A stretch of 8,107 nucleotides of DNA from CAZFPN01 sp044370655 (GTDB lineage Bacteria > Pseudomonadota > Alphaproteobacteria > Rickettsiales > Deianiraeaceae). This document shows, piece after piece, positions 1-5,810 of the stretch. Numbering within the stretch: the first letter of the stretch is position 1; the number at the start of each line of letters is the position of its first letter. The notes beneath the pieces are model-generated. The model saw nothing but the letters and a program-made list of their open reading frames with translations, had not been told where the DNA came from and made no database searches. Location: NCBI GenBank assembly GCA_044370655.1, contig JBILVD010000051.1, positions 1 to 8,107 of the forward strand, in the 5' to 3' direction. The translations under genes and the position numbers were made by a program.

Positions 1-303
1 GATGATAATAACAATACTTCTAAAAATAAAGTAGACGATACATCTTCTTCTACAAATAAAAACGAAGAAAACTCTAGCGAGCTTAATGTTAATGTTAATG
101 ACACAACGCTTGCAAATAATGACAACACCCTTCTACCTTATGACATTGACACCAATGCTGATAATTCTTACAACTCACTTCAAGAAGCAAAGACTTTAGA
201 TACTCTAAATCCAGATGAATTTGGTCAAATCCATTCCAATGATAAAATCCTAAGTGATGATAATAACAATACTTCTAAAAATAAAGTAGACGATACCTCT
301 TCT
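1..303 (+). repeat. Pair of 48-bp direct repeats, 255 bp apart, inside the low-complexity gene
   Basis: Bases 1-48 and 256-303 match at 47 of 48 positions; the first 41 are identical and the mismatch is at 42 versus 297. The offset of 255 bp is exactly 85 codons, so both copies are read in the same frame and encode DDNNNTSKNKVDDTSS. Similarity fades after the second copy (a weak K-N-x-x-E-N pattern remains). The first copy starts at the window edge, so the repeat may be longer and have more copies upstream. Confidence 0.9.
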
Positions 304-894
304 CATCAAAAAAATATTGATGAAAATGTTATTAAACCACCAATTTTACAGAATGAAATACCTGAAGCTAACAATTCAAGCAAGCTTGAAGGTAAGCAGT
401 ATATTGCTCAAGATCCAAAACCAATTAAAGTTAAAGAGAGATCTATTAAAAATAATGATGTAAAAATTGTAAATCCTATTTATAGTGATAATTTCAATTC
501 AATTAGGAACGATCTTAACCAAATTGATAATAAGCTAAATGAAATATTTGAAACGAATTTGAATGATTTGTTTGGTGAAAATACTCCAAAAACAACCGAA
601 AATAACACAAATACTCTTGATAAAGTTGAAGAAACTTACAAAAAAGTTAAAGAGAAAGTTGAATTGATGGAAAAAATAAAAAATATTGGTAATATTGAAA
701 GTGAAAGTGAAAGTGAAACTCCATCTTACAATTCTGCTACCAAAGTTCCAAAAAATATAAGTTCTAAAATAGGCAACTTTGGCACCGCATCTTCAAAACC
801 TCAAAAGGATTTCATTGAATTTAATAAAGCGAATGTTAATCAAAATGCGCAAAAAAACTCCAGTTCATTACAAAAACCAAAAAATAAGAAATAA
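1..894 (+). CDS. Asn/Asp/Lys-rich low-complexity protein, C-terminal part (5' end outside window)
   Basis: The frame is open from the first base to the TAA at 892-894, giving 297 visible residues with no start codon needed inside the window. The first in-frame ATG is at 559, but the upstream codons have the same composition, so the gene is cut by the window edge. I do not recognise the protein. It is rich in Asn, Asp, Lys, Glu, Ser and Thr, and is probably disordered. No signal peptide or membrane segment is visible in this part. Two short stretches have clean heptad spacing: Ile168, Leu172, Ile175, Leu179, Ile182, and Leu206, Val209, Tyr213, Val216, Val220, Met223. These suggest short coiled coils between linkers. 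The N-terminal part carries a repeated segment, and residues 233-240 are an alternating Glu-Ser/Thr run. The C-terminus is basic (ends PKNKK). The gene ends 3 nt before gpsA, so the two are probably co-transcribed. A surface, scaffold or effector-like role is possible but unsupported. Confidence 0.8.
   Translation, partial: DDNNNTSKNKVDDTSSSTNKNEENSSELNVNVNDTTLANNDNTLLPYDIDTNADNSYNSLQEAKTLDTLNPDEFGQIHSNDKILSDDNNNTSKNKVDDTSSHQKNIDENVIKPPILQNEIPEANNSSKLEGKQYIAQDPKPIKVKERSIKNNDVKIVNPIYSDNFNSIRNDLNQIDNKLNEIFETNLNDLFGENTPKTTENNTNTLDKVEETYKKVKEKVELMEKIKNIGNIESESESETPSYNSATKVPKNISSKIGNFGTASSKPQKDFIEFNKANVNQNAQKNSSSLQKPKNKK
697..720 (+). repeat. Hexanucleotide repeat (GAAAGT) encoding Glu-Ser repeats
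   Basis: Three perfect GAAAGT units are followed by GAAACT, encoding ESESESET. The unit is a multiple of three, so gain or loss of copies would change protein length without breaking the frame. A smaller triplicate of AATGTT lies near 85-102 in the same gene. Confidence 0.85.
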
Positions 895-897
895 TCT

Positions 898-1731
898 ATG
901 AAAATTTGCATTGTAGGTTCTGGCACTTGGGGGACGGCGATTTTCAATTTACTTAGGAAAAATGATGTAGAAGCCACGCTTACTTCCCGTTTAAATCTAG
1001 AAAGTTTAAAAAATGAAAGTTTTGATATAGTGTTTATAGCACTTAGGACGGAGGTAATTCAGGATTTTATTACTAAGTATGAGCATTTCTTACCAAATAA
1101 AATCTGCTCTTTATCTAAGGGTGTTTTTAGCGTTGATAAGCCATTTTTCTCATCTCATATGTTAGAAAAAGGTTTTATTTTTGCAACACTTTTTGGTCCA
1201 AACTTCTCGGACGAAGTGGAAGTTGAAAAAAAAACTCTCTCTACCGCCTCTTCAAGCGATTTAAATTTTGCAAAAACTTTAAGGAATTTACTTCAAAATA
1301 AATTTTTCGAGGTTGAGGTTTCAACCGATGTAAAGTCTGCTGAAATATATGGTATTTTTAAGAATATAATTGCCATATTTACAGGTTTTGCAAATGGAGT
1401 TGGAATGTGCGAGAACACAAAAAGTGCCATTTTCACAAAGTTAATTTATGAGATGATAGACTTTGCAAAAAAATGTGGAGGGCAAGAGAGTAGCTTCTTC
1501 TTATCCTCTGGTATAGGAGATTTGTTTTTGACCGCATCATCCTCCAAGTCTCGAAATTTTGAATTTGGTATGAAATTCGCAAAAAACTCATCTCTTATAA
1601 CGGAAAAAACCGTAGAAGGTCTCCGCTCTCTCTCATCACTTCCTGCGCTTGAAAAAATTTATCAATATGAGTTTGTGGAGTATAAAAAGCTCTACAACAT
1701 TGTAATTAATGGAGAAAAGTTTGAATTTTAA
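898..1731 (+). CDS. gpsA: NAD(P)-dependent glycerol-3-phosphate dehydrogenase, compact form
   Basis: GpsA reduces dihydroxyacetone phosphate to sn-glycerol 3-phosphate in the cytoplasm, supplying the backbone for phospholipids. The 277-residue product has the Rossmann dinucleotide motif GSGTWGTA (7-14), SKGV (73-76), GPNF (100-103), the catalytic lysine context GIFKNIIAI (Lys155), a GVGMCENTKSAI helix (167-178), GIGDLFLTASSSKSRN (205-220) and VEG (239-241). It is about 50 residues shorter than the usual 325-340. The Asn/Tyr-Leu-Pro-Gly segment between the Rossmann motif and the second strand is missing, and the C-terminus is clipped. All recognisable active-site residues remain, so I expect a working enzyme. 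The ATG is 3 nt after the preceding stop, with no clear Shine-Dalgarno site, consistent with operon reading. Its product feeds PlsY, encoded further right on the opposite strand. The TAA ends directly at the convergent tRNA-Ser gene. Confidence 0.93.
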   Translation: MKICIVGSGTWGTAIFNLLRKNDVEATLTSRLNLESLKNESFDIVFIALRTEVIQDFITKYEHFLPNKICSLSKGVFSVDKPFFSSHMLEKGFIFATLFGPNFSDEVEVEKKTLSTASSSDLNFAKTLRNLLQNKFFEVEVSTDVKSAEIYGIFKNIIAIFTGFANGVGMCENTKSAIFTKLIYEMIDFAKKCGGQESSFFLSSGIGDLFLTASSSKSRNFEFGMKFAKNSSLITEKTVEGLRSLSSLPALEKIYQYEFVEYKKLYNIVINGEKFEF

Positions 1732-1821
1732 TGGCGGACAGAGTGGGATTCGAACCCACGGTGCCCGTGAAGGCACGGCGGTTTTCAAGACCGCTGTATT
1801 AGACCGCTCTACCATCTGTCC
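1732..1821 (-). tRNA. tRNA-Ser (UGA anticodon)
   Basis: Read on the minus strand, this forms a class II cloverleaf. It has a perfect 7-bp acceptor stem (GGACAGA with TCTGTCC), discriminator G, an encoded CCA end, and a T arm with the GTTCGAATC loop. The anticodon stem GCGGT/ACCGC holds the loop CTTGAAA, with anticodon TGA at 1787-1785. The long variable arm (GTGCC paired with GGCAC) is typical of serine tRNAs. It would read UCA and, by wobble, other UCN codons. The 3' CCA touches the gpsA stop codon on the other strand with no spacer. Confidence 0.96.
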
Positions 1822-1827
1822 AAAATT

Positions 1828-1856
1828 AATCTAAAGTGATATTTTTTAAAAAGCAA
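1828..1856 (-). promoter_or_regulatory. Predicted sigma-70 promoter of tRNA-Ser
   Basis: On the minus strand, TTGCTT (1856-1851) and TAGATT (1833-1828) are separated by exactly 17 bp, and an A-tract lies just upstream of the -35 box. The -10 box ends 6 nt before the tRNA 5' end, so the predicted start would fall at or next to the first tRNA base. An alternative pair, TTGCTT (1901-1896) with TATTAA (1879-1874) at 16 bp, would give a conventional leader of about 45 nt. Confidence 0.5.
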
Positions 1857-1909
1857 GCATTTTTTTAAACTTTTTAATAAAAAAAATTTTAAAAAAAGCA
1901 AAATAATAC

Positions 1910-1938
1910 TTGACTTATTAAAAAAGCTCAAATATTAA
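1910..1938 (+). promoter_or_regulatory. Predicted sigma-70 promoter of tRNA-Ile-zapA-ilvC
   Basis: TTGACT (1910-1915) and TATTAA (1933-1938) have a 17-bp spacer. Initiation near 1945 would leave a leader of about 13 nt before the tRNA at 1958. It is divergent from the tRNA-Ser promoter. This is the only promoter-like sequence I see for zapA and ilvC. Confidence 0.65.
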
Positions 1939-1957
1939 AACTAGCATGTTGAAAAAC

Positions 1958-2034
1958 GGGTTCGTAGCTCAGTTGGTTAGAGCACATCTCTGATAAGGAT
2001 GTGGTCGGTGGTTCAAGTCCACTCGAACCCACCA
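1958..2034 (+). tRNA. tRNA-Ile (GAU anticodon)
   Basis: A 77-nt class I cloverleaf with CCA encoded. The acceptor stem is GGGTTCG/CGAACCC, the D arm is GCTC...GAGC, and the anticodon stem CATCT/GGATG holds the loop CTGATAA with GAT at 1992-1994. The T arm is GGTGG-TTCAAGT-CCACT. The sequence closely resembles proteobacterial tRNA-Ile(GAU), which usually lies in the rRNA spacer. Here there is no rRNA on either side, so this copy stands alone as the leader gene of zapA-ilvC. Confidence 0.97.
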
Positions 2035-2045
2035 TTTAAATTGCT

Positions 2046-2384
2046 ATGTCTAATAAAGTTGCAATTGGGTCTAAAATTTATGATATATCTAATTTTTCAG
2101 ACCAAGAACAAGATGATTTAAATAGATTAGCAAAGTCTTTAAATTATAGAGTAAATCAAGTAATATCAGCATTTGGAGTCTACGACCAAGAAATGGCATT
2201 AGTTCTCGCCGCTCTATCACTTTTAGAGGAAAATGAATCCTTGAAAATTGGAGCAAAGCAAGAAGGTCTATTTCCAAAAGATGAACTAAAAAAGCACTAT
2301 TCTAAAGAAGAAGTAGATGCAATTCTCATTCAAACTATATCCTCTTTAACGGCAAAATTAAAACAAGTTTTAGAAAAAAAATGA
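2046..2384 (+). CDS. zapA: Cell division protein ZapA
   Basis: ZapA binds FtsZ and cross-links its protofilaments at the division ring. The 112-residue product is close to the family length (about 109). It has the expected layout: an N-terminal strand VAIGSKIYDI (5-14), then a globular domain with the helix QEQDDLNRLAKSLNYRVNQV (21-40) and the ALVLAALSLLEEN block (51-63), and a C-terminal amphipathic helix (about 85-112) suited to the ZapA tetramer coiled coil. The ATG at 2046 gives the canonical N-terminus. It lies only 11 nt after the CCA of tRNA-Ile with no Shine-Dalgarno sequence, so the message is probably released by tRNA 3' processing. The TGA overlaps the ilvC ATG (ATGA), suggesting translational coupling. 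ZapA proteins are weakly conserved in sequence, but the pattern and length agree well. Confidence 0.85.
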   Translation: MSNKVAIGSKIYDISNFSDQEQDDLNRLAKSLNYRVNQVISAFGVYDQEMALVLAALSLLEENESLKIGAKQEGLFPKDELKKHYSKEEVDAILIQTISSLTAKLKQVLEKK

Positions 2385-3373
2385 AGGAAATAATAAATCC
2401 CGACCTTAACTCCATCGAACATTTTTTCACAAAAAATAAAAAAATTGTAATGATTGGCTTTGGTTCGCAAGGCTCAAATCAGGCACAAAATTTAAGAGAT
2501 AATGGCTTTAACATTAAAATTGCCCTAAAAGAAGGTTCGTCGTCTATTGAAGTTGCACGAAACGTAGGCTTTGATGTTGTTTCTTTTGAAGATGGTTTAA
2601 AAGATGCTGAAATAATAATACTACTCACGCCCGACGAAAGCCACGGAGAATTTTTTAAAACTTATATTATTCCATACTTTAAAAAAGGAGGGACGGTGAT
2701 AGTCGCTCATGGGTTTTCTTTTCATTTTGGGTATGTAAAAGGATTTGAAGACTATAATATTTGTATGATAGCTCCAAAAGCCGTTGGAAGAGCAGTTCGT
2801 GAAAACTTCCTTTCTGGAGCAGGGATTTTTAGTTTAATCTCTATTTTTCATAAAGTTAATGAAGATGTGGAGCAAATTTTATTAGATTTAGCATATGGAA
2901 TAGGTTCTAAAAAAGTGCTTAAAACAAGCTTTCAAGAGGAATGTGAGAGCGACTTGTTTGGCGAACAAACGGTGCTTTGTGGTGGAGTTGTGTCTCTTTT
3001 TAAATCCGCTTTTGAAATAATGCGTGAAGCAGGTTTTCCTGATATTATTGCTTACTACGAGTGTGTTCATGAGCTTAAATTAATTGCAGATTTAATTTAT
3101 GAAAAAGGTGTATCTTCAATGTTTTCTTCCATTTCAAACACTGCAAAATATGGAGGTTTTAAAGTGGGAGATTTTATTGTAGACGAAAGTGTAAAGCAGA
3201 GAATGCGTGAGGTTCTTTCAAAAATTAAGGACGGATCTTTTGCATCTAATTTTATGCAAGAGGCATTAGAAAAAAACTATTGCTTCAAAGAAGAAATCAA
3301 AGAAAAATTTACAAATTCGGAGTTAGAAAAAGCAGGGCAAAAAGTCGTTAATCTTTTGAAGAACTTGAAGTAA
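2381..3373 (+). CDS. ilvC: Ketol-acid reductoisomerase
   Basis: IlvC isomerises and reduces acetolactate or acetohydroxybutyrate to the dihydroxy acids leading to valine, leucine and isoleucine, using Mg2+ and usually NADPH. The 330 residues fit the short class I form. Visible motifs are the Rossmann loop GFGSQGSNQAQNLRDNG (26-42), a cofactor-specificity loop KEGSSS (50-55) of NADPH type, His110, Lys133, the metal ligands in ESDLFGEQ (Asp191, Glu195), YYECVHELKLIADL (Glu227, Glu231) and ISNTAKYG (Ser252). Divergences: the usual PKGPGH-type motif reads PKAVGR (132-137), GVPxLIAV reads GIFSLISI, and PDExQ reads PDESH. The start overlaps the zapA stop by 4 nt. The 3' end overlaps the convergent tcyP gene by 26 nt. 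No ilvB, ilvH or ilvD is in view. The family is clear; activity is likely because the catalytic residues are kept. Confidence 0.92.
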   Translation: MKEIINPDLNSIEHFFTKNKKIVMIGFGSQGSNQAQNLRDNGFNIKIALKEGSSSIEVARNVGFDVVSFEDGLKDAEIIILLTPDESHGEFFKTYIIPYFKKGGTVIVAHGFSFHFGYVKGFEDYNICMIAPKAVGRAVRENFLSGAGIFSLISIFHKVNEDVEQILLDLAYGIGSKKVLKTSFQEECESDLFGEQTVLCGGVVSLFKSAFEIMREAGFPDIIAYYECVHELKLIADLIYEKGVSSMFSSISNTAKYGGFKVGDFIVDESVKQRMREVLSKIKDGSFASNFMQEALEKNYCFKEEIKEKFTNSELEKAGQKVVNLLKNLK

Positions 3374-4674
3374 TTTTTTCTGTAATAACCGAAGAAACAA
3401 CTGCCCCGTTAATGTTTAACGCCGTTCTTGCCATGTCTATTATTGGCTCAATTCCTGCAAGTAATGTTATTATAGCAAATGGCATTTCAAAAACTGACAG
3501 GCTTGCAATTGCAGCAAAAATAGCTCCTCCTCCAACTCCAGCAATGCCAAACGAGTTCACCGTTACAACCAAAATTAGGTATAAAATAAAATTAAGGCTT
3601 GAAATTTCAACGCCCATTCCCGCACCAACCATTGCAACAAGCATTGCAGGATAAATTCCAGCACATCCGTTTTGACCTACAATTGAGCCAAAAGTTGCTG
3701 ATATAGTTGCATTGTGAGGTGAGATTTTTAGCTTTTCCACTTGCGTTTTAATGTTTAAAGGAATTGTAGCGCTGCTAGATCGGGAGAAGAAACCAAAAGT
3801 TAGTAGTTCGGAGATTTTATTATAGTAAGATATTGGATTTATTTTGAATATTGAAAGTAAAAGTCCGTGAAAAATAAACATAATAAAAATTGCAAGATAT
3901 GAAATTAAAACAAAGTTCAGTAATTTTAAGACCGAAGCAACGTCTAAATTCATAGATATTTTTGCAAAAAGACCAAGCACTCCATATGGTGTGATTTTTA
4001 AGGCAAATTCAACTAAAGTCATTAGAATTTTATATATTATTTCGACTATAGATTGAAATTTTATAGCATCATTTGGAGATGATTTTTTTAGAGAAAGATA
4101 TGCAAGCCCAATAAAAAAGAAAAAAATTACAACTGATGTCAAGGAGACGCTTCTTGCACCAGTTAAATCAGCAAAGGGATTTGTTGGTATGAATTCTATT
4201 ATCATTTTGTCAAAAGGCTTTTTTAGTAGATATTCACGATTATTTAATGCTTGAATTACTGTTTCGTCTAATATGATTGTTGTAAGAGATGACAAATCGG
4301 GCTTGAATATAATAACCGAAAGAACGCCTAAAAGTGCGGAAACGGCAGTCATGATTAACAAAATCAATACTATAAAAATTGGAGATTTAAGACCTTTATC
4401 TTTTTGACCAATCTTGACGAAGGCAAGTAAAATTGCAATGGAAACAACAGGATACGTGAGCATTTGTAAGAATCTTAGATATATTGCTCCCAGCATTCCA
4501 AATAAACTTGAAGAAATTTGCAATGAAAAAATATTTAATATTTTGAACCAAAACGCCTACAATGGCACCTAAAAATATTGCAATTATGTTTCTTTTAGAG
4601 CGAGAAAGACCTAGTATTTTTGTCCATACTAATAAAATAAGAAAGGTCAAAAAAAGTAAAGTCGAGAAGAACAT
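3348..4674 (-). pseudogene. tcyP: L-cystine symporter (TcyP/YdjN-type, DAACS family), frameshifted near the 5' end
   Basis: The family imports L-cystine across the inner membrane by cation symport. Two minus-strand frames make up one gene. Frame A starts at ATG 4674 (2 nt after the plsY stop) and encodes the first hydrophobic helix and the IIAIFLGAIVGVLVQNI segment. Frame B supplies the rest, from about 4530 to TAA 3348. Frame B is closed upstream by TAG at 4559-4557, so the switch lies just downstream of that, most likely in the six-T run at 4531-4526, where one extra base breaks the frame. Joined, the product is about 441 residues, normal for the family. Numbering from TTG 4523, motifs are FIPTNPFADLTGA (111-123), FFSRSSSATIPLN (245-257), GQNGCAGIYPAML (283-295), GVGGGAIFAA (329-338) and EPIIDMARTALNINGA (359-374); these resemble TcyP rather than glutamate carriers. 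It could be a real pseudogene, a sequencing error, or a product started at TTG 4523 lacking the first helix. The downstream frame is intact, so any lesion is recent. Confidence 0.82.
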
Positions 4675-4676
4675 AC

Positions 4677-5294
4677 TTAGTAGAAGATAGATTTTTTGAA
4701 CATTTTCCCTTCTTCTCCATTTAGTAACCTTTTTATATTATCAGTATGCCTTAGACAAAGCAAGAAAGCAAAGCCGAGGTTAAAAATAAGCATATTATGA
4801 TTTTCATTAAATGCAAATTCAAAGGCGGAGAATGGCAAAAGTAATAAGGACATCATAATAGATGCAAGCGAGACATAACCAAATAATATTAAGAATACTC
4901 CAAAGATTCCAGCCGCTAAAAAGCCTAGCTTTAAATTAAGTGCGAATAAAACGAGAATTGTTGTTGCAACACCCTTACCTCCTTTGAACTTTAGGTAAAT
5001 AGGGAATATATGCCCTAAAATTGCGATAAATCCGATTAAGTATTCAAAGCTTGTTGATGTGTTGGTAAAAAATTGTTTGTACAATAAAATTGGTATTGCT
5101 CCTTTTAATCCATCTAATAAAAACGTAGAAATGCCAGCTATTTTACCGCAGGTTCTCATTACATTTGTTGCCCCAATGTTTTCAGACCCTGTTTTTCTTA
5201 TATCCTTTCCATAAAAGATTTTACCTATTAACAAACCAAAAGGAATGGCAGAGAATAAGTAAGTGAGGATTAAAGAGGCAATGTTATTTAACAT
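4677..5294 (-). CDS. plsY: Acyl-phosphate:glycerol-3-phosphate acyltransferase PlsY
   Basis: PlsY is an integral membrane enzyme that moves an acyl group from acyl-phosphate to the 1-position of glycerol-3-phosphate, the first committed step of phospholipid synthesis. At 205 residues it is of normal length. The three conserved cytoplasmic motifs are present: GSENIGATNVMRTCGK (36-51), LGHIFPIYLKFKGGKGVAT (93-111) and RHTDNIKRLLNGEE (182-195). Hydrophobic segments lie at about 5-23, 53-72, 84-101, 112-138, 140-160 and 167-181. The usual GSGNIGATN has Glu in place of the second Gly. The start overlaps the end of rplS by 11 nt and tcyP follows 2 nt after the stop, so it is the middle gene of a minus-strand operon. 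No strong Shine-Dalgarno site is visible, consistent with coupling to rplS translation. Its substrate is the product of GpsA, also encoded in this window. Confidence 0.96.
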   Translation of the reverse strand: MLNNIASLILTYLFSAIPFGLLIGKIFYGKDIRKTGSENIGATNVMRTCGKIAGISTFLLDGLKGAIPILLYKQFFTNTSTSFEYLIGFIAILGHIFPIYLKFKGGKGVATTILVLFALNLKLGFLAAGIFGVFLILFGYVSLASIMMSLLLLPFSAFEFAFNENHNMLIFNLGFAFLLCLRHTDNIKRLLNGEEGKMFKKSIFY

Positions 5295-5670
5295 TTTTAG
5301 GGAAGAATTTTTCTTTAATTTTAGCAGCCTTACCTTTTAGGTTTTGTAGATAGTAAAGTTTTGCCCTTCTAACCGCACCTCTTCTGACAACTTTTATTGA
5401 CTCGATGCTCGAAAGGTAATACATGAATATCTGCTCAATTCCTTCACCTCCAGCACCAATTCTTCTAACGGTAAAGGAGCTTCTAGATGATTTATTAGAC
5501 TTTGCAATGCAAACACCTTCGTAGTATTGAGTTCTAAAACCAGAAACATCAGCGATTTTAATTCCTACATTTATTGTGTCTCCTATTGCAAAGGTTTCAA
5601 ATTTAGACGCATCTCTACTAGAGCTAACGTTTGCGATTGTCTTTTTTTCAAATTTTTGAAGAAGGTTCAT
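5284..5670 (-). CDS. rplS: 50S ribosomal protein L19
   Basis: L19 is a large-subunit protein located at the interface with the 30S subunit. The 128-residue product has the family landmarks: FAIGDTINVGIKI (27-39), YEGVCIAKSNKS (50-61), FTVRRIGAGGEGIEQIF (66-82) and the C-terminal block RRGAVRRAKLYYLQNLKGKAAKIKE (96-120). I chose ATG 5670 rather than the longer frame from TTG 5730. It gives the normal N-terminus (MNLLQKFEKK), an AGGT Shine-Dalgarno lies 6 nt upstream, and the TTG at 5730 is itself the start of the -35 box. It is the first gene of the operon with plsY and tcyP. In many proteobacteria rplS follows rpsP-rimM-trmD; here it has its own promoter and a divergent unrelated gene upstream. 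Confidence 0.96.
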   Translation of the reverse strand: MNLLQKFEKKTIANVSSSRDASKFETFAIGDTINVGIKIADVSGFRTQYYEGVCIAKSNKSSRSSFTVRRIGAGGEGIEQIFMYYLSSIESIKVVRRGAVRRAKLYYLQNLKGKAAKIKEKFFPKNVK

Positions 5671-5676
5671 AAAAAT

Positions 5677-5680
5677 ACCT
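5677..5680 (-). promoter_or_regulatory. Shine-Dalgarno site of rplS
   Basis: Minus-strand AGGT lies 6 nt before the ATG at 5670. It is the only reasonable Shine-Dalgarno match I found in front of a start codon in this window, and it supports the shorter rplS start. Confidence 0.6.
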
Positions 5681-5702
5681 AAAAATACATAATAATGATT
5701 AC

Positions 5703-5730
5703 ATTTAAGCAAATAAAAACTAATTGTCAA
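5703..5730 (-). promoter_or_regulatory. Predicted promoter of the rplS-plsY-tcyP operon
   Basis: On the minus strand, a perfect TTGACA (5730-5725) is followed after 16 bp by TTAAAT (5708-5703). A T/A palindromic tract lies directly upstream. Initiation near 5696 would give a leader of about 25 nt containing the Shine-Dalgarno site. Confidence 0.65.
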
Positions 5731-5733
5731 GTA

Positions 5734-5746
5734 TTTTTTAAAAAAA
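5734..5746. promoter_or_regulatory. T6A7 palindromic tract between two divergent -35 boxes (UP-element-like)
   Basis: Six T then seven A sit between the rplS -35 box (5730-5725, minus) and the -35 box at 5749-5754 (plus). Each promoter therefore sees an A-tract 2-3 nt upstream of its TTGA. This is where the proximal UP subsite, bound by the C-terminal domain of RNA polymerase alpha, usually lies. The shared, two-way role is inferred. Confidence 0.55.
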
Positions 5747-5748
5747 TC

Positions 5749-5777
5749 TTGATTAATTATATATTTTAGGTTAAAAT
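5749..5777 (+). promoter_or_regulatory. Predicted sigma-70 promoter of the 151-codon gene
   Basis: TTGATT (5749-5754) and TAAAAT (5772-5777, five of six consensus bases) are spaced by exactly 17 bp. Initiation near 5784 would give a leader of about 26 nt before the ATG at 5811. It is back-to-back with the rplS promoter, with 18 bp between the two -35 boxes. Confidence 0.7.
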
Positions 5778-5810
5778 TGGGCGTAAAGTTAAGTTTGTAT
5801 TAGTTGGTTT

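Noticed and set aside
559..894. A separate 111-residue gene starting at ATG 559
   Set aside because: The same frame is open from base 1 with the same composition, so the ATG is internal to a larger gene.
1822..1957. A small RNA or short gene between the two tRNAs
   Set aside because: The 136 bp is A/T tract with stops in all frames and is explained by two divergent promoters.
2384..2400. A 6S RNA gene next to zapA, as in enterobacteria
   Set aside because: The zapA stop overlaps the ilvC start, leaving no space for an RNA gene.
3412..3654. An 80-codon plus-strand frame inside tcyP
   Set aside because: It is opposite a conserved part of the symporter and has no ribosome site or family resemblance; it is a shadow frame. 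The same holds for 2089-2277, 2888-3070 and 7104-7373.
3348..4523. Treating the symporter as an intact gene starting at TTG 4523
   Set aside because: It would lack the first membrane helix, which is encoded in the adjoining frame right after plsY; kept only as an alternative.
5671..5730. Longer rplS start at TTG 5730, adding 20 residues
   Set aside because: The extra residues are not L19-like, the TTG belongs to the TTGACA promoter box, and the ATG at 5670 has a Shine-Dalgarno site.
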